Source: DASYXT01 sp035934555 (GTDB lineage Bacteria; Verrucomicrobiota; Verrucomicrobiia; Limisphaerales; UBA8199). Taken from it: a DNA stretch of 64,000 nucleotides. Numbering within the stretch: position 1 is the first letter of the stretch; each line of letters opens with the position of its first letter. Both the position numbers and the translations under genes were made by a program. The notes under the pieces are model-generated. The model was not told the origin of the DNA. It ran no database searches and worked only from the letters and a program-made list of their open reading frames with translations. The stretch covers positions 100,335 through 164,334 of the forward strand of contig DASYXT010000040.1 in assembly GCA_035934555.1 (NCBI GenBank), written 5' to 3'. Of this stretch, positions 18,274-27,799 are shown one piece after another.

Positions 18274-18713
18274 GCAGAGGCTGGGCAGAGGTTGGAGTGA
18301 AATCACCAGCCGCAGCCGAGGGGTTTCGACCTTTTGCATGACTGCGGGAGCTACGCTTGCAAGGGACCAGCAGCCCGAACCTTCACCAGCGTCGCCCAAC
18401 CGCAATGCGGGCCGATGAACAGGTTCTCCGGCAGGCGGGACGGCCCCAGCCCCGACAATCCCTCCGCCGCAAGCCCGCTTTCAAAAAAACCCCGTAGGGG
18501 TTGACCTGTTGGTAGTACGAGCCGCCCTCCATTCTTCCTTTTTGTTTTTCGGTGGCGCGGGCCTCCATTCCTGAATCCACCTGTGCCTTTGCTTCCGCGC
18601 CACCGAAAAACAAAAACAGCGTGCCGTTAATCTGACCCGAACCGCCTGATGCGGACCCTCGCGTCAGGTGGTGTGGGAGCCGGGATGGCAATCCTCCCGG
18701 CGACTCGATAAGT
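18274..18713. other. Non-coding stretch with hairpins
   Basis: No convincing gene was found in these 440 bases between two stop codons. It contains a small hairpin AACCCC-GTA-GGGGTT (18488-18502), which could end transcription from either side, and a longer inverted repeat listed separately. Confidence 0.5.
18539..18616. repeat. Perfect 22-bp inverted repeat
   Basis: The arms at 18539-18560 and 18595-18616 are exact complements (TTTTTGTTTTTCGGTGGCGC.. and its mirror) around a 34-bp loop. The T-run at one end and A-run at the other mean either strand would form a strong hairpin, so it may be a two-way terminator or a small mobile repeat. Confidence 0.8.
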
Positions 18714-19112
18714 TTAATGTATTTCACCGCGATGAAGATACCAATGCCACAGGACCGGGTAAGCCACGAACAAAGAGAAACCGATGAGCCCCCACCAAGC
18801 CCCGCGCTCGTGGCACAGAAGGCGGACCAGTCCACAAATGGCGGACGTGAGCAGGAGCAACCACACGATTCCAGACGTGATCATCCCAAGCCAAAGGACG
18901 GTGTAGGTACCGTGACCAGCACCCGTGAGAGCAGCCCCATAAAAGGTCAGCTGGATCGTGGCTGGGCACAAAATCACTGAGGCCAGAACAATCCACCGGC
19001 TCAGGAACTCCGTCTTTGAGTGCCTGCGAATCTCCTTCCCGCTTTCCATCGTAATAATAATCTGGCCGTCACGAAAGACGGCTGAACGCCCACTATCAAT
19101 TAAAACGCTCAT
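18714..19112 (-). CDS. Small membrane protein of unknown function
   Basis: 132 residues from ATG 19112. An N-terminal soluble part, FRDGQIIITMESGKEIR, resembles the short beta-hairpin of DUF2442-type proteins, but the match is loose. Three hydrophobic segments follow (residues about 40-62, 70-98 and 108-128). The frame stays open upstream through the opposite strand of the HtrA gene, but that part reads like antisense sequence and is excluded. I do not recognise the family. Confidence 0.5.
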   Translation of the reverse strand: MSVLIDSGRSAVFRDGQIIITMESGKEIRRHSKTEFLSRWIVLASVILCPATIQLTFYGAALTGAGHGTYTVLWLGMITSGIVWLLLLTSAICGLVRLLCHERGAWWGLIGFSLFVAYPVLWHWYLHRGEIH

Positions 19113-19434
19113 GCCACTTCTCAATAAATAAGGCTCTGCTGGTCGGTTGCAAGCGCCTGCGCCTTTGCATCCAACCCCAAAACTCCAAACAAAGCTCCTG
19201 GCCATGAAAATCCCGTACGTGCCGAGCCTCAGAGTGAGGACCCTCCCCATCGCGGCCATCCTTGACCTCCTCGAAAACCACCCGCGCAAAACCGCTCCTT
19301 GCGATGCCCACTCTGCGTTCCTCCGCCCTCTTGGCGCGCCAGCCGCGTTGGCCCGCCCTTGCAAGTTGCCCAACCCGGGGTAAAGTCCAACCAATGCCTT
19401 TGCCTTTGAAACTGCCCAGGGCGGGCTTCTTTCT
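19113..19434. other. Intergenic stretch, nothing recognised
   Basis: This 322-bp region lies between the divergent starts of the small membrane protein and the HtrA gene, so it should hold both promoters. I see no consensus promoter, repeat or RNA gene in it. Confidence 0.4.
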
Positions 19435-20550
19435 GTGAAGCGGCTGAGCCAATGGATTCGATCCAGGGGCGGCTGGGCGCTGATAGCAGCGGCCCTGGTC
19501 GCAATGGCGGTGCCTCGCCTTCGCACTGTCCTGTACGGTAATACCGCAGGCCGTTCCGAGCACCGGTCGTTTCTCGTGCTAACCGGCCTGACACGGGGGC
19601 AACCTCTCCTTCCTGCGCCGGCGCCCCCCGAGCGCAGCAAGCTGGCACCGGCCTTTTTCAAGCCCGTGCCGACCTCCGTAGCCGAGCTCAAAGCGATGCA
19701 ACAGCACGTCGAGAGCCTGGTGGCGCAAGTTGCCCCGGCCGTCGTCGCCGTCGAGGTCGGCACGGGCAGCGGCAGCGGCGTGGTTATTAGCGAGGATGGA
19801 CTGGTGTTAACTGCCGGCCATGTCTGCGGCGACCCCAACCGCGATGTCCGTTTCACTTTTCCCGACGGCAAAACCGTCAGCGGCACCACCCTGGGCTCAG
19901 ACGAAGACAGCGACACGGGCTTAATGCAAATTACCGACCACGGCAAGTGGCCGCACGCATCGCTGGGTGACCTCGCCCTCGCCACCCCGGGGGATTGGGT
20001 GCTGGCCTTGGGGCATCCGGGCGGGTTTGACTTGCGCCGCTCGCTGGTGGTCCGGCTGGGCCGCGTGATTCGCGTCGCGCCAGACGTTCTCCAGACCGAC
20101 TGCACCATTGCACCCGGCGACTCGGGCGGCCCGCTCTTCGATATGCAAGGCCGAGTCGTGGGTATTCACACTGCCATCCGCAGGTCCCTTACGGAAAATT
20201 ATCATGTCCCGATTACAGCGTTTTACGATACCTGGGCCGAGTTGGTGCGTCATGAAGTCATCAATCCGAGCCCGCAGGTGGCTTGGGCTGATTTTGGAGC
20301 AACGGCGCAGGACGACCCGTACGGGTGCCAGCTCAATGCGATCCAACCCAATGGGCCGGCGGCCAAGGCCGGCCTCAAGCAAGGCGATGTGATCTTACAG
20401 GTCGAAGGACGCTCGCTCAGCCGGGCCGCGTTCTTTCACCAATGGATAGCGGAGGCGCATCCAGGCGACGTGCTGCACTTGCAAGTCAAACGAGGAAACC
20501 AGGTGCTGGACTTTAATGTGACGCTAGGCGCCGCCCCGCACGGTAATTGA
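19435..20550 (+). CDS. HtrA/DegP-like serine protease with one PDZ domain
   Basis: 371 residues from GTG. An N-terminal hydrophobic segment (residues 13-27) anchors or exports the protein. The trypsin-like catalytic triad is complete: H129 in LTAGHVCG, D160 in DEDSDTGLM and S230 in GDSGGPL. One PDZ domain follows (about 290-365). Such proteases degrade or refold damaged envelope proteins. The next gene begins 3 bp after the stop and encodes a related protein lacking the catalytic residues, so the two may act together. Confidence 0.88.
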   Translation: MKRLSQWIRSRGGWALIAAALVAMAVPRLRTVLYGNTAGRSEHRSFLVLTGLTRGQPLLPAPAPPERSKLAPAFFKPVPTSVAELKAMQQHVESLVAQVAPAVVAVEVGTGSGSGVVISEDGLVLTAGHVCGDPNRDVRFTFPDGKTVSGTTLGSDEDSDTGLMQITDHGKWPHASLGDLALATPGDWVLALGHPGGFDLRRSLVVRLGRVIRVAPDVLQTDCTIAPGDSGGPLFDMQGRVVGIHTAIRRSLTENYHVPITAFYDTWAELVRHEVINPSPQVAWADFGATAQDDPYGCQLNAIQPNGPAAKAGLKQGDVILQVEGRSLSRAAFFHQWIAEAHPGDVLHLQVKRGNQVLDFNVTLGAAPHGN

Positions 20551-20553
20551 GCT

Positions 20554-21576
20554 ATGCCTGCCCTTCCGCGCTTCCACCTTCAGCTCAAACTCACCCGTTG
20601 CACGGGTTTTGCCATTGCGCTGACTGTGCTGCTGTTTTTGCCGCTCCTGCTCGCTGCGGCCGACCTGTCGAGGGATACCTCGCTGCCACGCAGTGAGTAC
20701 CTGGGCGGAGAACAATTCCTGCGCGCATTTGCGCCGGTCTCGGCTGCGACCCGTGATTCCATCGTTAAGCTTAATGTAAATGGCGAGACGGTCGCGCTCG
20801 GAACCGTCGTCGATGACAAAGGGCTCGTTCTGACCAAAGCCAGTGAATTGAAGAAAGGCAAACTGACCTGCTGGGTCGCTTCAGACCAGGAAGTTCCGGC
20901 GGAGTTGCTGAAGGTCGATGATGAAGAGGATGTCGCGCTGGTGCGGGTGCAGGCGCCGGGGCTCAAGCCGGTCCAATGGGCGCGCGACCCCGTAACGATC
21001 GGTGAATGGGCCATAACGCCCGGCATCGCCTCTACCCCTCACGCGGTCGGCATTATTAGCGCGCTACCGCGCCGCATTCGTCCCAGGCACGCGTACATCG
21101 GCATTCAGTTTGATTTCGGCACGTCGCTGCCAGTCATCCAGGAGGTGCTGCCGGGTTTTGGAGCCGAAAGGGCCGGGTTAAAAGCAGGCGATCTGATCCT
21201 GTCGGTCAATGACCGGGCGGTTACCAATCGGGACGAGGTACGCGATATGATGCTGGAGTTTCGGGCCGGCCAAACGCTTCATCTGCGGCTAAAGCGTGAT
21301 GCCGCGCAAGTCCAGGCGGATGTGCTGCTGATGGGGTGGCGGGGACAATCGATTAACCAGCTCGGCGCACAAGTCAGCCAGCGGGCAGAAGGATTCGACC
21401 AGGCCATCGAGCACGATACTGTGTTGCAGCCATGGCTATGCGGTGGGCCACTCGTGAACCTTGACGGCAAGGCCCTCGGCATCAATATCGCCCGGGCAAG
21501 CCGGGTGACAACTTACGCCCTGCCGGCCGCGCTCCTGCAGCAAGTACTTGAAAGACTCAAAGCTTCTGTGCCATAA
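20554..21576 (+). CDS. HtrA-like PDZ protein with degenerate catalytic site
   Basis: 340 residues with a signal peptide (residues 19-36). The trypsin-like N-terminal half is recognisable (ALGTVVDDKGLVLTKASEL), but the catalytic histidine is missing at residues 97-98. D126 in DEEDVALV remains. The serine motif G-x-S-G-G-P reads LCGGPL, with cysteine 296 in place of serine. A PDZ domain (about 180-255) is placed between the two halves of the protease fold rather than at the end. It is most likely a non-proteolytic partner or substrate-binding protein for the HtrA encoded just upstream. Confidence 0.8.
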   Translation: MPALPRFHLQLKLTRCTGFAIALTVLLFLPLLLAAADLSRDTSLPRSEYLGGEQFLRAFAPVSAATRDSIVKLNVNGETVALGTVVDDKGLVLTKASELKKGKLTCWVASDQEVPAELLKVDDEEDVALVRVQAPGLKPVQWARDPVTIGEWAITPGIASTPHAVGIISALPRRIRPRHAYIGIQFDFGTSLPVIQEVLPGFGAERAGLKAGDLILSVNDRAVTNRDEVRDMMLEFRAGQTLHLRLKRDAAQVQADVLLMGWRGQSINQLGAQVSQRAEGFDQAIEHDTVLQPWLCGGPLVNLDGKALGINIARASRVTTYALPAALLQQVLERLKASVP

Positions 21577-21660
21577 CTGTTTCAGCAACAGGCCAGCATT
21601 TCAGAGCTAACCGTAGTAGCCGACGCCAGGAGGCTCTGATCTCTTCTCAGTCGGAATGAT

Positions 21661-22920
21661 ATGCAACCATTGGAACTTGGCAGGTTTTCTCTTGGGGTAG
21701 GCGACCGGTTTGGGCGGCAAGCGGCGGCCCAACTGCGGGCCTGCCAGGCCGCTCGCGCTGCCGGCGTCCAGGTCATCCCGGTTTGGAATAAATCCAATCG
21801 CGAGCATTTGATCATCGGCTCAGAACCGCAGTCCACTCGCGCCGCCGCCGACGCGGCCGTGCAAGCTTTGCATTGGCCCCTGCCCTATTTTGTCGATGCC
21901 GACCACATCCGCATCGATACCGTGGACCGATTTTTGCCCAACTCTGACTTTTTTACTATTGATGTCGCAGATTGGATTGGACAACCCGCCGACCCGGCGG
22001 CCATTCGCACTTTCCTGCTGCGGCACCCGGAACTGCAGCAAGAGCTCGAAATCACGGGGATCGGAAAAATTGCGTCTGACCAGGACCAGGTCCAACGCAG
22101 TGCCGCGAGGTATCTGAAAGCCGTGCAACAGGCGGGCGTGGTCTTCCGCCATGTTGCAGAAATGAAGGGGGAAGCAAATTTCGTCACGGAAGTATCAATG
22201 GATGAAACGGAGCAACCGCAAGGTCCGACTGAGCTGCTGCTGATTTTGGCCGCGTTGGCCGACGAAGGCGTGCCCGTCCAAACCATCGCGCCGAAGTTCA
22301 GCGGCCGCTTCAATAAGGGCATCGATTATGTTGGCAATTTGAGCCGATTCGAGCAGGAGTTCAACGACGACCTGGCCGTCCTCGCTTACGCGCGCACTCG
22401 CTATCGCCTGCCGCCCACGCTCAAATTGAGCGTTCATTCAGGCAGTGATAAGTTCTCCCTCTACCCGATCATGCGCCGTGCGTTGGCGCGGTTCGACGCG
22501 GGTTTGCATTTGAAAACGGCTGGAACAACCTGGCTCGAGGAACTGATTGGCCTGGCACAAGCCGGTGGCGGCGGTTTGGCCCTCGCCAAAGAAATCTACG
22601 CCCAAGCGCTCGAACACGTGGACGAGCTATGCGCCCCCTATGCGACTGTCATTGACATCGACCGGGCGCGGTTGCCCAGCGCGGAGACCGTCAACCGCTG
22701 GAGTTCCGAGCAATTCGTGGCCGCGTTACGGCACGAGCCGCGTAATCCCGAGTTCAATCCCCACTTGCGGCAATTGCTGCATGTGGGCTACAAGGTTGCC
22801 GCCCAAGCAGGCCAGAGGTACCTTGATGCGCTGAGCACCTATAAAACTGCTGTGGAACAGAATGTGACGGCGAACCTTTACGAACGGCATATTAAACCGC
22901 TATTTGTGTCCGCCGCGTAA
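21661..22920 (+). CDS. uxaE: Tagaturonate epimerase (UxaE family)
   Basis: 419 residues, the usual family length. Conserved stretches include LGRFSLGVGDRFGRQ at the start, PYFVDADHIRIDTVDRF, TIAPKFSGRFNKGIDYVG and KLSVHSGSDKFSLYPI, which define the UxaE family first described in Thermotoga. The enzyme interconverts D-tagaturonate and D-fructuronate, joining the galacturonate and glucuronate routes. The uronate isomerase gene follows 41 bp downstream, consistent with a joint pectin/hexuronate pathway. Confidence 0.88.
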   Translation: MQPLELGRFSLGVGDRFGRQAAAQLRACQAARAAGVQVIPVWNKSNREHLIIGSEPQSTRAAADAAVQALHWPLPYFVDADHIRIDTVDRFLPNSDFFTIDVADWIGQPADPAAIRTFLLRHPELQQELEITGIGKIASDQDQVQRSAARYLKAVQQAGVVFRHVAEMKGEANFVTEVSMDETEQPQGPTELLLILAALADEGVPVQTIAPKFSGRFNKGIDYVGNLSRFEQEFNDDLAVLAYARTRYRLPPTLKLSVHSGSDKFSLYPIMRRALARFDAGLHLKTAGTTWLEELIGLAQAGGGGLALAKEIYAQALEHVDELCAPYATVIDIDRARLPSAETVNRWSSEQFVAALRHEPRNPEFNPHLRQLLHVGYKVAAQAGQRYLDALSTYKTAVEQNVTANLYERHIKPLFVSAA

Positions 22921-22961
22921 GCCGGAGGCCATAGCCGGCGCGGCGCAAACCAAATCGAGTT

Positions 22962-24437
22962 ATGAACTTCATCAATGACGAGTTTCTGCTCCAAACGCGC
23001 ACCGCGCGCCGTCTGTACCATCATTTCGCCGAGTCACAACCCATATTTGATTACCACTGTCACTTGCCGCCCAAGGACATCGCCGAGAACAGGCAATTCA
23101 AAAACCTTTGGGAGGTGTGGCTCGAAGGCGACCATTACAAATGGCGGGCGATGCGCGCCAACGGCGTCCCCGAACGCTTCTGCACTGGAGACGCCGAACC
23201 CTTCGAGAAGTTTCGCGCCTGGGCCGCCACTGTGCCTCATACGCTGCGTAACCCCCTTTACCATTGGACCCACTTGGAGTTGAAGCGTTACTTCGGCATC
23301 GACGAACTGCTGGATGAAGACAGCGCCGTGCGCGTTTGGAAACGCGCCAATGCTCAACTGGCGGCGGGCGGACTCACCTCGCAAGGGATTCTGAAGAAGT
23401 TCAAGGTGGCGACGCTTTGCACGACCGATGATCCGGCCGATGACCTCCGTTATCATCGCGCGATCGCCAGCACCGCCAATGGCATGCGCGTGCTGCCGGC
23501 TTTCCGGCCAGACCGCGCGCTGGCCATCCACCAACCGCAGCCGTTCGCTGCCTGGCTCAAGCGTCTCGAAGAAGCCGCCGACCGCAACGTTCGCAGCCTG
23601 GACTCGTTTCTCGACGCCTTGCGCCGGCGCCACGAGTTTTTCCACTCCGTTGGTTGCCGCCTTTCGGATCACGGGCTAACCCAATGTTTTGCCGATTTCC
23701 CCAGCGACAAAACGGCGGCCTCCATCTTCGCCAAAGCATTGCGCGGAAAACCGGTTACCCCTGAAGAGCATGGCCAGTTGGCCTCCTTTATGATGCTCTT
23801 TTTCGGCCGTTTGGATGCTGAAAAGGGATGGGTCAAACAATTGCATTTGGGCGCATTGCGCAACACCAACACACGCTTGCTGACCCAACTGGGTCCCGAT
23901 ACAGGCTTCGATTCCATCGGCGATTCTCCCCAGGCCACCACACTGGCGGCTTACCTCGACCGGTTGGACTGCGAGAACGCCCTGCCCAGGACGATCCTCT
24001 ACAACGTCAATCCGGCCGACAATTACGTCTTCGCTACGATGATCGGCAATTTCCAGGATGGCAGCGTGCCGGGCAAAGTGCAGTGGGGCTCCGGCTGGTG
24101 GTTCCTTGACCAGAAAGAGGGCATGGAATGGCAGTTGAACGCGTTGTCGAATCTCGGTCTGTTGTCCCGCTTCGTCGGCATGATTACCGACTCCCGCTCG
24201 TTCATGTCGTATCCTCGGCACGAATATTTTCGGCGCGTGCTATGCAACCTGCTCGGGCGCGACGTGGAAAACGGCGAATTACCCGACGACGATTTACTGC
24301 TCGGGCCGCTGGTCCGCAACGTTTGTTACGCCAATGCGCAGGCCTATTTCGGGCTGCCGGAGCCTATCCCCGCTGCTCCACCTGCCAAAGGCAAATCCGT
24401 TAAAGGCAATGGCCAAGGCCGTTCTAGGGCCGCCTAA
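22962..24437 (+). CDS. uxaC: Glucuronate/galacturonate isomerase
   Basis: 491 residues. The amidohydrolase-fold signature is present: PIFDYHCHLPPKDIAEN near the start with the metal-binding HxH, then FKVATLCTTDDPADDL, and RFVGMITDSRSFMSYPRHEYFRR near the C-terminus, all typical of uronate isomerase. It converts D-glucuronate to D-fructuronate and D-galacturonate to D-tagaturonate. With uxaE upstream, either uronate can reach the same product. The C-terminal 20 residues are lysine/alanine-rich and not conserved. Confidence 0.92.
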   Translation: MNFINDEFLLQTRTARRLYHHFAESQPIFDYHCHLPPKDIAENRQFKNLWEVWLEGDHYKWRAMRANGVPERFCTGDAEPFEKFRAWAATVPHTLRNPLYHWTHLELKRYFGIDELLDEDSAVRVWKRANAQLAAGGLTSQGILKKFKVATLCTTDDPADDLRYHRAIASTANGMRVLPAFRPDRALAIHQPQPFAAWLKRLEEAADRNVRSLDSFLDALRRRHEFFHSVGCRLSDHGLTQCFADFPSDKTAASIFAKALRGKPVTPEEHGQLASFMMLFFGRLDAEKGWVKQLHLGALRNTNTRLLTQLGPDTGFDSIGDSPQATTLAAYLDRLDCENALPRTILYNVNPADNYVFATMIGNFQDGSVPGKVQWGSGWWFLDQKEGMEWQLNALSNLGLLSRFVGMITDSRSFMSYPRHEYFRRVLCNLLGRDVENGELPDDDLLLGPLVRNVCYANAQAYFGLPEPIPAAPPAKGKSVKGNGQGRSRAA

Positions 24438-24849
24438 GGGCATTTCACAGCAAGGCTGCGCCAGAGCGATTTCGAAAAGCCGTGAATTGCTGCTTCTGCA
24501 ATAGAGAATCTGTATCAGCTTCTCGTATGACTTACAAATGCCAGCTCCGCCTGAATGGAAGTTTTTAGCTTGGCCTCATGGAGCCTTGCTAGATGGGTTC
24601 ATAAACCGCCTGCTCCGATGGTCTGGGCGGGGGCAGAATGCGTGATTTTCACGCCAGTTGCGTGAAGACCACGCGCTCTCGAAACACTTCTTAGGGCTTT
24701 TCTAAGCAATCCTTCTTGGCATTATTACTGCTGATTGTACCTTGTGATAAGATTATTAGGCATCTTGACCAATGCCAGACCCCCGTGCAATGTCGGCCTC
24801 AACAGGGAGCGGAATACCCCGCCCGCCGAAATCGAAAAGGATATGGGAT
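24438..24849. other. Intergenic stretch
   Basis: No gene was seen in these 412 bases. The only item noted is a weak sigma-54-like element at 24717-24732, listed separately. There is no clear terminator after uxaC. Confidence 0.4.
24717..24732 (+). promoter_or_regulatory. Weak sigma-54-like promoter element
   Basis: TGGCATTATTACTGCT keeps the essential GG at -24 and GC at -12 with correct spacing but differs from consensus at three positions. It lies 118 bp before the secreted Calx-beta protein gene. It may be chance. Confidence 0.25.
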
Positions 24850-26847
24850 ATGAGACCGACGCAAAGGACCAGGTTGTACAAACGTCTCCAATTGGAGACA
24901 CGACTGTTTACCTCTGTTATCGGCTGCGCTTTGCTCATTGCGATTGGAATGAAAGCCTCGACGCCAATGCCGGATGATCTCCAATTGTTGCCCGCGAACG
25001 CGCTGCCAAGCCAGGCCACCTGGCTCTCGGTGAAAATGTGGGGGGAATATCCACCAAGCCCTTACAACTGGTTGGCCGGGGCGGAAAACGTGCTTTATTA
25101 CCGTTCGGCGACTTTGGGGACCAACTTCGTGCTCATCGACGACACACGGGTGGATTACGCTGCGCAAACTATGAACGCGTCGCCCATGGACGCCAGTGGC
25201 CCGCCAATGCCAGGTAGTGGTAATGACGGTGGCACTAATTACGGCGGCGGAGGTTTCGTTAGCCCTAAGTACACTTCGAGCGACATTTATCTGACGATTA
25301 CAAATCTTCAAACGAATTACTTCGGAGTAGCTATCCATGGGGTCACAAACAAATATAGGGGATATTGGCAGTTGCTCAGCAACCCTGTCGTGAACCTTCG
25401 CCCCTGGGGATTTGGAGAAATACAGACAAACACGGGCTCAACAAACGACCTCTACTTCTCCCCGATTGCGGATGATAAACCGATGAGTTACTTCTGGGCG
25501 GCGGGAGGGGACAATATTGCCTCAATCTCAGGACCACAAGACGCAACCGAGCCCGATTCTTTTGGCAATGGCGGTATCGATGGCAGCTTCACTGTTTACC
25601 TTTACGATTACAACACGAATCCGGTGACGGTCTGGTATTCGATGAGCGGAACGGCGCTGCCGGGTCTCGACTATAGCAACTACGTATCTCGTGGCACAGG
25701 AACGTTCGACGTAACTCACCGCGTCGGGAGCTTCACCATTGACACAGGACAGCAAGAGGCAACGGTCACTGTTCACCCTTTGTACGACACGAATGCGGAC
25801 TTCGAGGAGCCTGCGGTTTTCACACTTATTCTGACTAACGGCTATCTCGTTGATCCCTCTAATTCCACGGCAACCGTTTACATCCGCGACAACTACGGAA
25901 CCAATAGCTACGGCCCATTTAGCGTTGTGGCAACCAATGTTCCGGTGCCTGCCGGGATTGATTATCACGCTCCCACGCATTCCTTGTTGATCGGTGTCAA
26001 CTTCCCCGACGGGGAACCGAATAACTTCGACCTGCTGGGTACGAATAACGTCCTGACCGCATGGTCAGGGCTTCACGGGGTGGCTGGTGAACTCAAGCCC
26101 TTTACAGCCAAGTCTTCTCTGGGTGGCTTCACGAATGGAGACACGTTCTTTTGCGATGGCACCCCGGGTGGAATCGGATGGCTTTCCGCTGACGGAACCG
26201 CTTCCAACCTGACTTGGTGCACGTTAACAAACGAGACGGATCAGGTGCAGGGAAGCTTCTACATAGACCAAACGGGGACTTGGAGCAACCACCTGCTGGC
26301 TGTCACGGCGGATGGTCCGCCTCAACCCGGGAGCACGCGTGGTGTCTGGAACATTTTTTCTCAAACCAACCCTGTACAGCTGACCCGGATTAATACTGAG
26401 CACCTTGAGGGCTTATTGACCGTTACGAACGATCCCGCATACGGTCCGTTCGCAGGATCATTACTAACGGCGGACGAAGATAATCATCTCATCTACGCTG
26501 TTCAGACAAACGGGTCTTGGGTGTCGCTTCCTCTGGGCATTAACGCCGATCAATTCCGGCTCATTCCGACAAATCAAGACCTTTACTGCGTACTCTATGC
26601 TGACGGCGCTCCTGCCGAGAGCATGATCCTTAAACTTTCCAGGACCTATTTCGCGGGTCACCAGGGGGATATACTTATCGAGGAATCAGGCGAAGTCTTC
26701 CCAGGCGTTGGAAACCTCTACATTCTGCATTGGGACACGGTCAACAATGGGCCTCATTTCTGGCGGATCGGTCTCCCAAGCACCTTATTCGGCCATTTTG
26801 AAGGGGTCACTTTTGCACCAATAGACATTCCTCCAATCCCACAATAG
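24850..26847 (+). CDS. Secreted protein with Calx-beta domain
   Basis: 665 residues from ATG 24850; an upstream in-frame ATG at 24772 would put charged sequence before the signal. A hydrophobic export signal (about residues 18-36) follows a basic N-terminus. The middle has a Calx-beta domain: GIDGSFTVYLYDYNTNPVTV, TALPGLDYSNYV, and QEATVTVHPLYDTNADFEEP. The protein is rich in Asn, Thr and Gly, as are exported adhesin-like proteins of this phylum. The PEP-CTERM gene starts 4 bp after its stop. Role unknown, probably surface or matrix. Confidence 0.7.
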   Translation: MRPTQRTRLYKRLQLETRLFTSVIGCALLIAIGMKASTPMPDDLQLLPANALPSQATWLSVKMWGEYPPSPYNWLAGAENVLYYRSATLGTNFVLIDDTRVDYAAQTMNASPMDASGPPMPGSGNDGGTNYGGGGFVSPKYTSSDIYLTITNLQTNYFGVAIHGVTNKYRGYWQLLSNPVVNLRPWGFGEIQTNTGSTNDLYFSPIADDKPMSYFWAAGGDNIASISGPQDATEPDSFGNGGIDGSFTVYLYDYNTNPVTVWYSMSGTALPGLDYSNYVSRGTGTFDVTHRVGSFTIDTGQQEATVTVHPLYDTNADFEEPAVFTLILTNGYLVDPSNSTATVYIRDNYGTNSYGPFSVVATNVPVPAGIDYHAPTHSLLIGVNFPDGEPNNFDLLGTNNVLTAWSGLHGVAGELKPFTAKSSLGGFTNGDTFFCDGTPGGIGWLSADGTASNLTWCTLTNETDQVQGSFYIDQTGTWSNHLLAVTADGPPQPGSTRGVWNIFSQTNPVQLTRINTEHLEGLLTVTNDPAYGPFAGSLLTADEDNHLIYAVQTNGSWVSLPLGINADQFRLIPTNQDLYCVLYADGAPAESMILKLSRTYFAGHQGDILIEESGEVFPGVGNLYILHWDTVNNGPHFWRIGLPSTLFGHFEGVTFAPIDIPPIPQ

Positions 26848-26851
26848 TTGT

Positions 26852-27472
26852 ATGAAATTACTCGTCGTCGCAGCTTCGGCCACATTGATGTGGAGCACAC
26901 TCGCCGTCGCGCAGGGGACCTTCCTGTATGATCAACAATCCTCTACAGACGAAACGGCGTGGCCGTACGGTAGCGGGGGCTCGCTGCCGTCCGCTGCACC
27001 ATGCGGCCAATCTTTTACGCCGACACTCTCTGGCATAAATTTCATTCGCCTTAATTTTAACGACGGCAACCCCAACGATGGTTTAGGGACAAGCGTGTAC
27101 CTGAACCTCAGGGCGAATTCATTTACAGGGACAACTCTCGGAACCAGCGACTCGGTAGCTATGCCCAATGGGTTCACTGGAGTTGAGGACTTCTCGTTCT
27201 CATCGACCATTCCCTTGACACCTGGAACAACATATTTCTTCGAAATTGTAGAAACCCCGTCTTGGGTTCCCTGGAATTTCGCTAACGGTTCATACGATTA
27301 CGCTGGCGGCTATGCTTATTACCGCGGCAGTCCTGCGGGCGGTAGTGATTTGTGGTTCCGAGAAGGGCTTTACACCGTGCCCGAACCCTCCGCTGCCCTA
27401 CTCGGTTTGCTCGGATTCGGGGTCCTCGGTCTGCTTCGAGCACGTCGCGGAATTGAGACGGCTTCTACATAG
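26852..27472 (+). CDS. PEP-CTERM sorting-domain protein
   Basis: 206 residues with a signal peptide ending near AVAQG. The C-terminus is a full PEP-CTERM tripartite signal: VPEPSAALLGLLGFGVLGLL followed by the basic RARR cluster. Such proteins are cut by a membrane exosortase and displayed or released, often with exopolysaccharide. No exosortase gene lies in the window. The body resembles secreted beta-sandwich proteins with FTPTLSGINFIRLNF. It is probably cotranscribed with the Calx-beta protein gene. Confidence 0.88.
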   Translation: MKLLVVAASATLMWSTLAVAQGTFLYDQQSSTDETAWPYGSGGSLPSAAPCGQSFTPTLSGINFIRLNFNDGNPNDGLGTSVYLNLRANSFTGTTLGTSDSVAMPNGFTGVEDFSFSSTIPLTPGTTYFFEIVETPSWVPWNFANGSYDYAGGYAYYRGSPAGGSDLWFREGLYTVPEPSAALLGLLGFGVLGLLRARRGIETAST

Positions 27473-27513
27473 TTCATTAGTTCCTATTGCCCCTGCCATT
27501 TCGGGGGGCTTGC

Positions 27514-27633
27514 ATGAAACCAATCGTGCTAATATTTCTGCTCCTTCTGGTGCTGTGTCTCGGGGAGGTCGGGGAGGGGTTCGGTTTGACTTGGTTGGAG
27601 GATATTCGTACTCATTGGCGCGGATTCGTTTGA
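27514..27633 (+). CDS. Possible 39-residue membrane peptide
   Basis: ATG 27514 is preceded by GGGGGG 6-11 nt upstream. The frame encodes MKPIVLIFLLLLVLCLGE, a strong hydrophobic helix, then a short charged tail ending HWRGFV. No homologue is recalled. It may be a real small membrane protein or chance; the surrounding 327-bp gap (27473-27799) holds no other gene. Confidence 0.25.
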   Translation: MKPIVLIFLLLLVLCLGEVGEGFGLTWLEDIRTHWRGFV

Positions 27634-27799
27634 TGTGGCAACTGATTTGGCAACCAGTTTTCAGGGGAATACAAATTCTCCTGTATTTACTGGAACGCTC
27701 CGCGTTTCCTCCGAAGTCCCTTTGGAAGGGGAGAGGGCCGGGGTGAGGGGGGGCTTTGTGTAGCCAATCTCACAGACTTCTTCAATAACTCACATTTTC

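Noticed and set aside
18383..18713. Open frame on the minus strand through the inverted repeat
   Set aside because: It is composed of repeat sequence and has no domain; the true gene begins beyond it.
19113..20108. Upstream extension of the small minus-strand membrane protein through the HtrA gene
   Set aside because: The extension is antisense to the HtrA catalytic domain; only the part after ATG 19112 has membrane-protein character.
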